Source: a virus. From it: a stretch of DNA of 36,465 nt. The stretch is taken from IMG/VR virus record IMGVR_UViG_3300026518_000029, positions 1-36,465 of that record; one strand, given 5' to 3'. Position numbers and translations under genes: made by a program. The notes beneath the pieces are model-generated. The model ran no database searches. It was given only the letters and a program-made list of their open reading frames with translations, and was not told the origin of the DNA. Below, piece after piece: positions 12,432 to 22,262 of this stretch; the first letter of the stretch is position 1; the number at the start of each line of letters is the position of its first letter.

Positions 12432-15400
12432 TTAAAACCAACGCTCTTTACTTTCTTTTTTCTTTCTTGCTTTTTTGACTTGTTTAGAGTCAAATGTCAA
12501 TGAGTTCACACCAAATTGTTTAAATAAGTTTTGGAGTGTTGAGCGTGGAACAATATCTCTTGATATTTTTCTGTTTTTCTCATCTCTTACTAAACTCTCA
12601 ATAAGGTCTATCCCACTTCTCACTTGACCCGGCAATGGAGTGAGTCCACTTGCATATTTTGCCTTATCGTAAAGCTGTTGCGATTTAGGCTTGTTGTCAT
12701 ACGTTACTGGTCGTCCGTTGTATAACTTCGTGCCACTAAGTAACCCAAGTAGTGTTTGTGGCAATCCATTCATAGCTGTTTCTCTACCCATCTGTAGTGG
12801 GTGCATAAGTTGCATGAATGGGTTTATTTTATCCATCTTTACAGTTGTTATCTCATTACCATCTTTCCATACTGGTATCCTTGCCATTTTTGCATCATCT
12901 GGCAACTCGTCTGAATATGGGTTACCTATACCTGTTAGTGCATAGGATATGGCATACAATGATGCAATAGCACCTGTGATACGAGCAGAACCCTTTATAC
13001 TACCGCCAATTCTTAACATCTTTGGTAGAGTATAATAAGTCCAAGATATAAATGGTGTGATACCACTATCTCTTAGTGTTCTCCATGCAGGAGCCATAGG
13101 CTTAGAGTAGTCTGGCATAATGGCTAAAGCACCCTCTCTTGACTTCTCTACACTCCAACCATGCTCTCTAAGGTGTGTGTACATAGCAAGTTTACTTACA
13201 CTGTCTCCACCTTGATAAGCACTTGTTAATTTTTCATCCACTTTTTTTAAAAATGATTTGTATGTGGTATGTGTCTCTGACTCACCCACACGTATATCTT
13301 CAAGCCTACTTGTATTTAATAGCCCCTGTTCTTCTGCTTCCAAGTAATACTTCATCTCATTTTTGAGTGAACTAAGCTCACTTTTTTCTACATTTGATAA
13401 CGCCCCAATTGCCTCCTTGTCTAACAGTTCGGTTAGTCTTGGAGCTTTTGACATTTTTATAAGTGATTTGCTGACCCCACCCACAACGTCTAAGGTACTC
13501 ATACCAGAGCCGTGCATTAAGAATGGGTTAGCCAAGGCATTGTTTATGTGAGTAGGTATGTTCCAAACAGTCAAAGCTTTTTTGACGGTACTTAGATACT
13601 TCATCCAAAGTGCTTTTGCTTCTGCTGTAACATCTCCCTCTCTTTGCATAATAGAGTCTGCTAATGCACCAATATCATCTGCTACGTCTTTTCTCACCCA
13701 CTGACCAGATAACGCACCAAATCTTGGATTTTTTTCAAGTTGCACAAAACCTTGCTGATTTAGTGCTTCTTTAGTAGCTAGTTTGGCTTCTGCTTTTGGT
13801 ACGATAGCACCCTCTAATTTTGCTACCTCTTGTAGTAACTTTCCGTGCTCCACCATTTGAGCCATTTTCATGAACGTCTCTGGTACAGTAATTGAAGCAT
13901 CCACTATCTCTCCCATCTCTATACGCTCTGCTTTAGTCCAGTCTCTTTCAAGTGTTACTTTTCCTGCGAGTACACTCTTTTGTATTCCCCCATCTTTTTT
14001 ATCTTTACCTATTAAAGACTCATCCAACTCACCATCTGCTACACGTCTATCATACTCTGCTTGTGAGATAGTCTCTGTATGTCCTCTTCTCTTCATTATA
14101 GGCATACCAAAGTTCCCGCCTGTAACACTATGGATAAGATTTTTTTCATCATCTCCAAAGTGCTTTTCATAAAGTCTCTTTAAGTATCTATCTCCCCACG
14201 CATCAATCTGCTCATCATCAAACACATTAAGTTTTCGCATCTCATCTTGCAAATCTTTGATAGTCTGTCTAATATTATCTCCAATCTGCCTTACTTCTTT
14301 AGATACAGAAGAGGGGTGAACATCACCCACGATATACTCTTGTATATCTTTTCTCATCTGCTCTGGCAGTTTGCTAAGTATTCTACCCATACGCTGTGCT
14401 TGTATAGCTACTTTATGCTTACCTGCTGTAGCATTTGCACGTAGCTTATGATAACCCCCAGAGAATGAGTCAAGGAATGATGCTTTAAAGCTTGATTTTA
14501 ATCCTTGTGATAAGTCCGTCCACTCTTTGACATCATCTTTATTTAATATTTTTTCTAAATGGTCTAAGTTTTTATTTGAATTTTCTGATAATTTTATAAA
14601 TCCATCCCTCATATTTGGAATTTTGGAATTTTGTGGTATAATACCATCATAAGCACCCGTATTATCCACTCTATTTGAGTGAGAAGAGTGAGGACTCCCA
14701 TCCTCTAGCGGGTGTTTATAAAACAACAATTTATCATCATCTACCTCCAAATATCTCTTTAGTTTTTTAGGACTTATATCAAAAAGTGTTGTATTTACAA
14801 GTCTGCCATTCTTGTCTATAGCGTATCCTGCTAAATGCACAATATTATTATTTTTATCTTTAAATGGCTTATAAAAAACCGCTGTGTCTTTACCTTTATA
14901 GGTGTCACTCACAACAAAAAGAGGATTTTTTAATGTGGGTATAAATCCTCCTGAATACCAAATCCTATTCTGATTATGCGTATTAGCAACAAAATGGTTA
15001 AAGCTACCTTTTGGATTAATTGCTATTGCTCCAATAGGAGTATCTAGCATACCACCATTGAGATACTTTTCTATTTCAGATGCATTATTTACAGGAAGTG
15101 GTAAAGGCTCTGCATATTTCGCCACTCGAACAGTATCAACTTTTCCATCATGAATAAAGTCTTTTTCTAGTGCTTTTGCGTGGTCAGATTTGCTTCTGGA
15201 AAAGTCAAGCGTTGCATCTTTAGGGTCTATCCCTGTAGTATCAAAGTCCTTTAGTCTACCATCAAGCTCTGCCATAAATGCACTATTGTATGCCTCATCG
15301 CTATGTTCCTCTGCACCAAGTGTTTCAGAGTTGTTGTATGGCTCTATAAGCCCTCTCTCTTCTGCACTTAATCCATGTCTTGCCTGTACCTCTCTTGCTT

Positions 15401-17528
15401 CTATCTCCCCTGCAATCTTCTTGTAGTTATTGTACGCTTCTGCTGAACGGTTATTTTTTAGATAATCAAGGTCGTTTCGGTAGTTCATAGCATCAAGTTT
15501 TGATAATTCTCCCCTCTTTTCAAGGTCATAGATTTTGCCATCAACTTGTCTTAACATAGCATCAAAGTTCCCACCACCTGCAAAGCCCTCTTTGTTCTGT
15601 ACCCAGTGCTGTACTTCATGCAAAATTGAACTTGCTAACTCATCTTTATTTTTAAACTTGTTAGATAGTGTGATAACATTTTCTCCATCAAAGGTAGCGT
15701 GTGCATCCATATTCTTATCAAACTTCACGACAACATTTTCCAACTGTGGGTAGTTGCTAAATAGCTCATCGTGTTTCATAAGCTTACCAAGCGTTGTATG
15801 CCCTTTTTGAGACAATTCAACCACTGCATTAGGGTTTACTTCTGCAACGCTATCATTTATTTCAAATCTCTCTTGTCCGTCATATTTTCCTACATGGGTA
15901 GTTCTACCCTCAAAGCCTTTAGCTTTCTTACCTGCAAAGACCCCAAGCTGAACACCATCTGTAGGCATTTTATCACCCACTTTAATATCGTTATCCATCA
16001 CCCAGCTTCTAACTTTTTCAAAGGCTTTAGGGTTCGCTTTTCTTAATGCTCTCAATCCACTTACTCCAAGAGTACCTGCTACCATACCTTGTATAAATTT
16101 GTCTGCCATTTGGTCTGTTAGGTCTTTGTTTGGGTCATAGCTACCGTCAAATAGCCCACTCCCTGCATTGACTGTACCTGCTCCAAAACCACCTGCTAAG
16201 TTGTGTCCTGCGTTTGAAAATAGTGCTTGTCCTGTTTCACTGTCTATAAGGTCGCCATTTTCATCTATGTGTGTTTCTTGTATTGGTGCTTCTTGTGTAT
16301 TCCAATTAGGGTCATTCTCCAATCTGTCAATATCGTCACGTAGTTTTGCTTCAATCTCTGGGGTTATATTACCCTTATCAATTTTCTTAACATCTGCCTT
16401 AGTAAGATTAAAACCTTGATGATAGTTAGTCTCACCATTAGCCCCTGCTCTTGCGTATGTTCCGTCTGGGTTCATCCAAGATGCGGAACCTCCACCAACT
16501 CTATCATTGTAAGTTTGAGATGCGTATCTGTCTCTTGCCAAGTCTATTGCTTCTTTGGCTCTAGGGTGTGAAAAAATATCCTCTGTTGGTACTGTTGCAT
16601 TACTTTTTTCCCTTATAAGTTCTGGCTGTGGAGTCTTGCTGTTAATGATGGTATTATATTGCTCTTTTAATGCTTCTGCTTCCACTCTTGAAAAACCTAC
16701 TCTTTCTGGGTCGTTAATAAGCGTATCAATAGCCCTTTGTGCGACTTCCTTACCATCACCCACAAGATGTTCAACATCCTTGATAGCATTGGTAACTTTC
16801 CCATCGGTGAGTCCTGCGATAACCCCATTGAGTAGAGATACAAAGCCTGTACTCACAGCATCTTCTTGACTCTTTTGTGCATCGGTTAAATCATCATTAC
16901 CATAGTTCTTAGCTTTAGACGTTGCATATCCTACACCTGCACCTGCCATCATCGACTTACCAACTCTTGTTAGTTTTCTGCCTTTGTTTATAACCCCTGC
17001 TGGTGTTAGGTTTACTGGGTCTAATATCATCTCTCCTGCTACGTGTGCTACTTTGTTGTCTTCTGTCTCTATCTCATTTTGTTTTCTTTGGACGTTCCAA
17101 TATTTAGCATTATCATCAAAAAAGCTTGTCTGGTACTTTTTAGGCAAAATAGCCTTAGATAGTTTTCCAAGCCCCTTATTTATAGATGCTCCATACTCAT
17201 CTATGTTGTGGGTAAATCCCTTTCCAAACGAGACTGCATCGCTGTAAGAAAATGGCAATACTGTAGCTAAGGCATCGTCTGGTTTATGGTATGCTTTTTT
17301 ATTTGCTTCTGCTTCTGCTATCTGTGCTTTTGATAAGCCGTTGCGTGGGTCGTTTGGGTTTTGTTTGGTTGGCTTCAAATCATCGAACATTCTTTGTTTG
17401 GTTGGCTTCAAATCATCGAACATTCTTTGTTTGGTTGGCTTCAAATCATCGAACATTCTTTGTTTGGTTGGCTTCAAATCATCGAACATTCTTTGTTTGG
17501 TTGGCTTCAAATCATCGAACATTCCCAT
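12432..17528 (-). CDS. giant polyvalent ejected virion protein (1698 aa) with zincin-like and PBECR-like domains
   Basis: This is the type of very large late protein that podoviruses package and eject with their DNA. Residues 3-57 are five identical 11-residue units MFDDLKPTKQR. Residues about 560-660 contain a metallopeptidase-like segment ending LHEVQHWVQNKEGFAGG, with zinc motif His637-Glu638-x-x-His641, matching large polyvalent domain LPD23. Residues about 800-940 (DTAVFYKPFKDKNNNIVHL and on) resemble PBECR nuclease domains. Residues about 1280-1560 (MKYLSTVKKALTVWNIPTHINNA split by linkers) resemble the C-terminal LPD38 region. There is no tape-measure-like gene elsewhere. The start at 17528 has an AAAGGA site; each repeat also begins with an in-frame ATG. 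Domain names are from pattern recall. Confidence 0.75.
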   Translation of the reverse strand: MGMFDDLKPTKQRMFDDLKPTKQRMFDDLKPTKQRMFDDLKPTKQRMFDDLKPTKQNPNDPRNGLSKAQIAEAEANKKAYHKPDDALATVLPFSYSDAVSFGKGFTHNIDEYGASINKGLGKLSKAILPKKYQTSFFDDNAKYWNVQRKQNEIETEDNKVAHVAGEMILDPVNLTPAGVINKGRKLTRVGKSMMAGAGVGYATSKAKNYGNDDLTDAQKSQEDAVSTGFVSLLNGVIAGLTDGKVTNAIKDVEHLVGDGKEVAQRAIDTLINDPERVGFSRVEAEALKEQYNTIINSKTPQPELIREKSNATVPTEDIFSHPRAKEAIDLARDRYASQTYNDRVGGGSASWMNPDGTYARAGANGETNYHQGFNLTKADVKKIDKGNITPEIEAKLRDDIDRLENDPNWNTQEAPIQETHIDENGDLIDSETGQALFSNAGHNLAGGFGAGTVNAGSGLFDGSYDPNKDLTDQMADKFIQGMVAGTLGVSGLRALRKANPKAFEKVRSWVMDNDIKVGDKMPTDGVQLGVFAGKKAKGFEGRTTHVGKYDGQERFEINDSVAEVNPNAVVELSQKGHTTLGKLMKHDELFSNYPQLENVVVKFDKNMDAHATFDGENVITLSNKFKNKDELASSILHEVQHWVQNKEGFAGGGNFDAMLRQVDGKIYDLEKRGELSKLDAMNYRNDLDYLKNNRSAEAYNNYKKIAGEIEAREVQARHGLSAEERGLIEPYNNSETLGAEEHSDEAYNSAFMAELDGRLKDFDTTGIDPKDATLDFSRSKSDHAKALEKDFIHDGKVDTVRVAKYAEPLPLPVNNASEIEKYLNGGMLDTPIGAIAINPKGSFNHFVANTHNQNRIWYSGGFIPTLKNPLFVVSDTYKGKDTAVFYKPFKDKNNNIVHLAGYAIDKNGRLVNTTLFDISPKKLKRYLEVDDDKLLFYKHPLEDGSPHSSHSNRVDNTGAYDGIIPQNSKIPNMRDGFIKLSENSNKNLDHLEKILNKDDVKEWTDLSQGLKSSFKASFLDSFSGGYHKLRANATAGKHKVAIQAQRMGRILSKLPEQMRKDIQEYIVGDVHPSSVSKEVRQIGDNIRQTIKDLQDEMRKLNVFDDEQIDAWGDRYLKRLYEKHFGDDEKNLIHSVTGGNFGMPIMKRRGHTETISQAEYDRRVADGELDESLIGKDKKDGGIQKSVLAGKVTLERDWTKAERIEMGEIVDASITVPETFMKMAQMVEHGKLLQEVAKLEGAIVPKAEAKLATKEALNQQGFVQLEKNPRFGALSGQWVRKDVADDIGALADSIMQREGDVTAEAKALWMKYLSTVKKALTVWNIPTHINNALANPFLMHGSGMSTLDVVGGVSKSLIKMSKAPRLTELLDKEAIGALSNVEKSELSSLKNEMKYYLEAEEQGLLNTSRLEDIRVGESETHTTYKSFLKKVDEKLTSAYQGGDSVSKLAMYTHLREHGWSVEKSREGALAIMPDYSKPMAPAWRTLRDSGITPFISWTYYTLPKMLRIGGSIKGSARITGAIASLYAISYALTGIGNPYSDELPDDAKMARIPVWKDGNEITTVKMDKINPFMQLMHPLQMGRETAMNGLPQTLLGLLSGTKLYNGRPVTYDNKPKSQQLYDKAKYASGLTPLPGQVRSGIDLIESLVRDEKNRKISRDIVPRSTLQNLFKQFGVNSLTFDSKQVKKARKKKESKERWF
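17358..17522 (-). repeat. five tandem 33-bp repeats encoding MFDDLKPTKQR
   Basis: On the plus strand, five units begin at 17522 and step down by 33 bp (ATGs at 17522, 17489, 17456, 17423 and 17390). All are identical at DNA level except the last codon of the final unit. Perfect identity means recent or ongoing copy-number change. The unit keeps the frame, and each unit starts with ATG without its own ribosome site. Confidence 0.95.
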
Positions 17529-18573
17529 TGTTTATCCTTTCCCAAACCGACTTTAGAGATACTGTACCATCTGGTGTTACTATTTGTCCGTCCTTTTCAT
17601 GGAGGTCTGACAAATTATATCCTTGGTCTTGGGCATAAGCGTGTAGGGCTGTATTAGTTTGATTTGTGTCTAACTTAAACACTTCCTGCTTAGGCTGTTG
17701 AGGGGTTTGGGTGGTTGGTTGTGATTGTGGAGCATAATCATCATCAAAAAACTCTCCAAATGCCTTAACTGGATTTTGCGACCATGGGGTATTCTCTTTT
17801 TTGAACGTAGGCATTTTACCTGTTTCAAGATACATAAGTCTTGCTTGTTCTAAATTTCTATCACCTATCTCATCATACACTTCTGGGCTAAGTTTTGCCT
17901 TGAATGAATTGGCATCTGGGAACATTTTAGCCCTAAATAAGTAATCCTTTTTAGCGTTACTGCTTGCGTTTGCAACACTTTCCATCTTGTCTCTTTCTAT
18001 GCTGTTACGCTCTTTGCCTATCGCATTTTGCCCCTCATAGTATTTTCCAAGCATTTTATTTCTATTGGCTGTCTCTGCAAGAGTATTGGCTCTTGATGTA
18101 GCCGTCATATCTTGACCTCTTCTATCTGTAGCATCTGCCATGCGAGCGATATTAGCCCTGCTTGTAGTGGCTCTGTTTTGTGAGTCTCCACTTATCAAAG
18201 AACCAAGCACCCCTTGTAAAACTCTTTGATTTTGTGAAGCAAGTTTGGCATTGTTTCTAGCTCTAACCACATCAAGTGCTTCATTAAATCCCTCTTGTGT
18301 GGTAAGGTTATGCTCTATCTTTGGTGCATCATAGGTAGGTGCTTGTGACAATGAGTTTATGATAGGGTTAATCTGTTTACTGTACCCTGCACCTGCATCT
18401 GTATATTGAGACTTCCAACCTTGATTGCCTTGCGTAACACCTTGATTGCCTTGCACTCTTGACTTACCAATAGTTGAACTGTGATTAACTATCGCATTTT
18501 GTGCTGACGCTACTTTTGGTGTAGCTGTTACACCTTTTTTCTTTTTCATTTTTCCAAGATTTAATACATCCAT
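17512..18573 (-). CDS. predicted internal virion protein (353 aa)
   Basis: Not recognised by family. It has a basic Gly/Gln/Ser-rich N-terminus, a long Ala/Arg/Asn-rich helical middle (about residues 100-205: ARNNAKLASQNQRVLQGVLG, then NIARMADATDRRGQDMTATSR), and a Pro/Gln linker near 285-300. The composition and the place directly before the giant ejected protein resemble small internal-core or ejection proteins of podoviruses (such as those around T7 gp14-16), so a role in the DNA-ejection conduit is likely but inferred. The start at 18573 has a GAGGA site. Its 3' end overlaps the next gene start by 17 bp. Confidence 0.6.
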   Translation of the reverse strand: MDVLNLGKMKKKKGVTATPKVASAQNAIVNHSSTIGKSRVQGNQGVTQGNQGWKSQYTDAGAGYSKQINPIINSLSQAPTYDAPKIEHNLTTQEGFNEALDVVRARNNAKLASQNQRVLQGVLGSLISGDSQNRATTSRANIARMADATDRRGQDMTATSRANTLAETANRNKMLGKYYEGQNAIGKERNSIERDKMESVANASSNAKKDYLFRAKMFPDANSFKAKLSPEVYDEIGDRNLEQARLMYLETGKMPTFKKENTPWSQNPVKAFGEFFDDDYAPQSQPTTQTPQQPKQEVFKLDTNQTNTALHAYAQDQGYNLSDLHEKDGQIVTPDGTVSLKSVWERINNGNVR

Positions 18574-18577
18574 TTAA

Positions 18578-19948
18578 CTATCCTCTAAATATAAATCCGC
18601 TAAAGTTCAGGACTGTTTTTTTCCCACCTGCAAAGTCATTCACAGACCTAACTACTATCGTGTATGGCATAAGCCCAGACACACCATCTACTCTACCCTT
18701 AGTCCACATTCTACCAATACACCCATATAGGTAAGTAGTCGCCTCTCCAGTAAGAGGCTTCCACTTCCTAAAGTTGAATGTGTGATAGTATGATGCACTG
18801 CCATCTGGCTTAACAACTCTTGCAAAATCACCATACATATCTGAATTTTGAAACTCTACACTGTCATCTTTATTATGTTTGGGCAGATGATTTTTAACAA
18901 AAATACCTTGTGTAATCATGTTATACTTTAGCGTTTTAAGAGGCTTATGTAACCAATTATCTGTCGCATAGTCATACTTTAGTCTCTTTGAATACGCCCA
19001 AACAGAACTATTTACAATACGTGCCTGAACGCCACTTGCTGTATTTTTAAACTTGTAGCTACTGGTGTTGTCTCTAAGAAAAAAATATACTTTACCTATC
19101 TTTGTTCCAAATGGGTATTTGGTTGGAGATGTAATAAAGCCACCACCACGTATGCAATACCTGCCATCAATCTCTTGCTTTACATCAAGTTTAGTATCTA
19201 AAACATAAGTCTTTGTGGCGATATTGTTTTCTATGAGTATGAGTCCGTCATCCCCAAGTGCTGTGTGATAGTCTGAATAGTTACTAATTGTAAACACTTC
19301 CCCAAGCAAAGTAAAGCTAACATAAGTACCACCATAAAAATTAAGAATATACGCACCATTTACGTAGCCTACATAGGTACTTGATGCTAAATTTAATCCA
19401 TTAGGCAGTCTTCCCAATTTGGTCATAGTTAGTGTTTTTAAAGAGTAGAATGATGCAAATATGTCTGTTATATTTCCATTTGCATCTTTAAGCGTCATAA
19501 AGCCAAATAACCCTGCATTATTATCATCATAGTATGGAACATTAACATCATATAGCACGGTGTTGCTTGATGGAATTGTACTCTGTAGGTCGGTGCTGTT
19601 TATCCCTACCCACTCTACAAATACATAGTGTTTAAGTGGGTCATACACAACTTGTGGCTCGGGCACATTACTTTTTCGTGTTGCAGGTTGCCAACCAAGT
19701 TCTTTAACTCCATCAAGGCTTAAATCTCTCTGTGTTATGTCGTATGACTGTGGTGTAATATCACCTTTTATGAGACTAATATTAGTTAGGTCGTCCTCTG
19801 TTACATTGTACCTATCCATCGGCACTTTAAAAGATTTAACCTCTGATAGCACAGCCTTTGCAAATGTACCGTTAATAAGCTCTTTTGTTAGCAAATCTCC
19901 GTCCGTATAGTTCGGACGAGGATATGGTATAGAATTATCCGTTTGCAT
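18578..19948 (-). CDS. predicted virion surface or tail protein (456 aa)
   Basis: Unrecognised. It is rich in Gly, Asn, Thr and Tyr with alternating patterns typical of beta-structured tail or receptor-binding proteins (for example FYGGTYVSFTLLGEVFTISN). The N-terminus (YPRPNYTDGDLLT) is short and polar, without a signal peptide. The gene is coupled to the preceding fibre-like gene by a 14-bp overlap and lies in the late operon. It may be a tail spike, nozzle or cap component; nothing identifies an enzyme. Confidence 0.5.
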   Translation of the reverse strand: MQTDNSIPYPRPNYTDGDLLTKELINGTFAKAVLSEVKSFKVPMDRYNVTEDDLTNISLIKGDITPQSYDITQRDLSLDGVKELGWQPATRKSNVPEPQVVYDPLKHYVFVEWVGINSTDLQSTIPSSNTVLYDVNVPYYDDNNAGLFGFMTLKDANGNITDIFASFYSLKTLTMTKLGRLPNGLNLASSTYVGYVNGAYILNFYGGTYVSFTLLGEVFTISNYSDYHTALGDDGLILIENNIATKTYVLDTKLDVKQEIDGRYCIRGGGFITSPTKYPFGTKIGKVYFFLRDNTSSYKFKNTASGVQARIVNSSVWAYSKRLKYDYATDNWLHKPLKTLKYNMITQGIFVKNHLPKHNKDDSVEFQNSDMYGDFARVVKPDGSASYYHTFNFRKWKPLTGEATTYLYGCIGRMWTKGRVDGVSGLMPYTIVVRSVNDFAGGKKTVLNFSGFIFRG

Positions 19949-21263
19949 CTGTGATAACGGTATTACTAATCACGTACCAGTCATACCCTGTATATACCAT
20001 TTTTAGGATAGTCATTGTGATGCTTGTAGCAGGACTTGATGTTCCAAGTCCAACTGTTGCATTACCAAGTATTGACAATGTTGGGTCAAATGTAATAGCT
20101 ACTGTGCCAGATGAAACAAGCATAAATGTATATGTCGTTCCCCATAGTGCAGGAACTTGTGTACCACCATCGTTAAACAAAGTAAAGTGTAGTTCAGCAT
20201 TTGTGGGAGGATATAGATAAAATACATTATTTGTGCTTGCATCTAAGTTTATTACCCCACCATTAGTACCATCGTAAAACGGATTGTCTCCAAATGCGTT
20301 TGCCCCTGCCACTCCACCACCTGTAGGTGGCGGTATCAACGTAAGTCCTGTACCAGTAGCATCTACCGCCACAACTTGATTTGCGGTATATGCTGTAGGT
20401 GTATCGGTTAGTCCTAGGAATGTTGTAGCCCCACCACCTGTTGATGGTGCTATCAATTCAAGCCCATTGCCTGCTGGATTAACTGCCACAACCTGCCCTG
20501 CTACATACGCTGTTGGAGTATCTGCTAGCCCCAAAAATGTTGTAGCCCCACCTGTTGCCTGCGGAACTAACTCTATCCCATTCTCTAAGGCGTTTACAGC
20601 TACTACTTTTCCTGCATTACCTGTGTAATTGAGTGTGTCGTCAAAGTTTCTACCATTACTTCCTACAAATTGTATAGCAGGAGTCCAAGTAGCTGTATCA
20701 ATCTTCTTAAAGCTTATGTAAATATCACCTGTGGTAAAACTGCTATGCCAAGCCGTTCCGTCTGCACTAAAACGGATATACGTTTCTTTCCCTGTTCCAA
20801 CCACTCCTGCAATAAGGTCTGCCAAATATGTTCTGTAAGCCTGCACATACGTATTAATAATAGAGTCTGCACGTTGGTCATAGTCTCCATACTCACGCCA
20901 TATTAAACCAAGCGTCTTAAATACTACAGCATACGCTAACCCATCATCAATATCTAAGTTTGCTCCTGCAACTGGTGCTACTGGCACACGTACAAAATAA
21001 TCTGTTGAAATTCTTTTAAGCTCGCTAGCTGTACTGTTAGCATTCTCTATAAGTGACACTGGTGTAGCTTTTAGTGCCACATCTTTCAGTGCCATGTCAA
21101 GAGAAAATAACTGGTCTTGTGGAGACACAATATCCAATGGGTGAGGTATCCTAGTTACAACGCCTAGTTTGTCTTTTACCCTAGAGTCTGGTGACTGGTC
21201 GTATTCAGCCAAGGTATTTGAAATTACATTCCCTATTATCTGTGTTGCATTATCTACTGTCAT
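19935..21263 (-). CDS. tail-fibre-like protein with FLGLxDTP repeats
   Basis: Residues about 215-320 hold repeats of the form TFLGL(A/T)DTPTAY followed by a VVAVN segment and GLEL/GLTL, a pattern common in phage tail fibres and collar proteins, where it builds trimeric beta shafts. The C-terminus is beta-rich and could be the receptor-binding tip. The start at 21263 is chosen for the AAGGA site upstream and because the earlier ATG at 21302 lies inside the upstream gene. It is likely a host-recognition or fibre-attachment component. Confidence 0.65.
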   Translation of the reverse strand: MTVDNATQIIGNVISNTLAEYDQSPDSRVKDKLGVVTRIPHPLDIVSPQDQLFSLDMALKDVALKATPVSLIENANSTASELKRISTDYFVRVPVAPVAGANLDIDDGLAYAVVFKTLGLIWREYGDYDQRADSIINTYVQAYRTYLADLIAGVVGTGKETYIRFSADGTAWHSSFTTGDIYISFKKIDTATWTPAIQFVGSNGRNFDDTLNYTGNAGKVVAVNALENGIELVPQATGGATTFLGLADTPTAYVAGQVVAVNPAGNGLELIAPSTGGGATTFLGLTDTPTAYTANQVVAVDATGTGLTLIPPPTGGGVAGANAFGDNPFYDGTNGGVINLDASTNNVFYLYPPTNAELHFTLFNDGGTQVPALWGTTYTFMLVSSGTVAITFDPTLSILGNATVGLGTSSPATSITMTILKMVYTGYDWYVISNTVITDANG

Positions 21264-21273
21264 TTGACTATCC

Positions 21274-22260
21274 TTATAGTGATGTTGCTTGAATGGTAGC
21301 AACTTTTAGTGCTGTCTCATTCTTTTTATTTTCTATTCTTTCGTTTACGATTAGACTCTTTGCCACCGTATTAGCCTGCTGTTGTCTATAGTACACATCT
21401 GCGTATCTAAGCTTTATTTCTGCCCCACTCAACTTAACCTGTTCTTTTTGAACTTCTATCTGTTGTGTTGTAAGTTTTACATTTTCAAGTTCATTGGCTG
21501 TTTGTGCTTCCATAAGTGGTATTTTTGCTTGCTCTACCAACACTTGTTTACCCATGAGTGATACTTTTTCACGCTCTGTCTCTATTTGCACTTCCATGAG
21601 TCCAACTTTCTTGTTCTCTAAATTAGCCTGTGCTTTCATAAGCGGTATCTTCTCTTTTTCTACATTGACCTGTTCGCCCATAAGATTTACACGTTTCTCT
21701 TCTACAAGCACCTGCGTACTTTTAAGTGCCACATCTTGTGCCATAACATCTATTTTTTTTGTCTCAACCGCTAGTGTTTTATCCTTGATAAGCAAATCTT
21801 TGTTTTTTATGTCAAGCTCTTTTTGATTAATGGCAATTTGAGATGGGATAAGTTGCTCTACTTCAATCTTAGCTTTAGCAACTTTGGTAGCTACTTCATT
21901 GCGTCTTGCTGTGTCCTCTGCCTGCATGGAGGCTATTTTTTGTGTATCTACAGCTATCTCACTATTACCTTTAGCTTGTGCTATAGCTAACTCACCCTGC
22001 ATATTTAATACTTTTTGGTCGTTTACCGCACCCTCTAATGCCATTTGTGCCGATGCTGTAATAGCTTGTGTTACTGCTGTGGTAGTAATGTCTGTTACAA
22101 ATTTAGCATAAATTCCTGCACGTTCATTATCAGTGAGACTTGTATTAGTCTCCAAATATGTTTTGACAAGACCCTCTGCATCTTTCAATATAGAGTTAGC
22201 ATCTGTATTGACAACCTGCATAGTCTGCTTGATAGCATCTTTGTAAAATGTTAAATTCAT
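21274..22260 (-). CDS. long coiled-coil virion protein with seven 14-residue repeats
   Basis: Residues 184-281 are seven consecutive 14-residue units of the form (V/I)xVExxKIxLMxxQ, and similar weaker units continue towards residue 90. Such double-heptad periodicity predicts a long parallel coiled coil, likely trimeric, about 15 nm or more. The first 80 residues are helical (SLTDNERAGIYAKFVTDITTTAVTQAI). There is no signal peptide. Next to fibre-like genes, it may be a whisker, a fibre stalk or an internal rod in the tail. The family is not recognised. Confidence 0.55.
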   Translation of the reverse strand: MNLTFYKDAIKQTMQVVNTDANSILKDAEGLVKTYLETNTSLTDNERAGIYAKFVTDITTTAVTQAITASAQMALEGAVNDQKVLNMQGELAIAQAKGNSEIAVDTQKIASMQAEDTARRNEVATKVAKAKIEVEQLIPSQIAINQKELDIKNKDLLIKDKTLAVETKKIDVMAQDVALKSTQVLVEEKRVNLMGEQVNVEKEKIPLMKAQANLENKKVGLMEVQIETEREKVSLMGKQVLVEQAKIPLMEAQTANELENVKLTTQQIEVQKEQVKLSGAEIKLRYADVYYRQQQANTVAKSLIVNERIENKKNETALKVATIQATSL

Positions 22261-22262
22261 AG

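Noticed and set aside
12432-17528. Tape-measure protein
   Set aside because: It lacks long uninterrupted helical repeats and has polyvalent protein domains; it is also at the end of the late operon, not before tail-tip genes.
17291-17657. Long open frames on the plus strand opposite the 33-bp repeats
   Set aside because: They come from the repeat being open in all frames; they lack ribosome sites and run antisense to the ejected protein gene.
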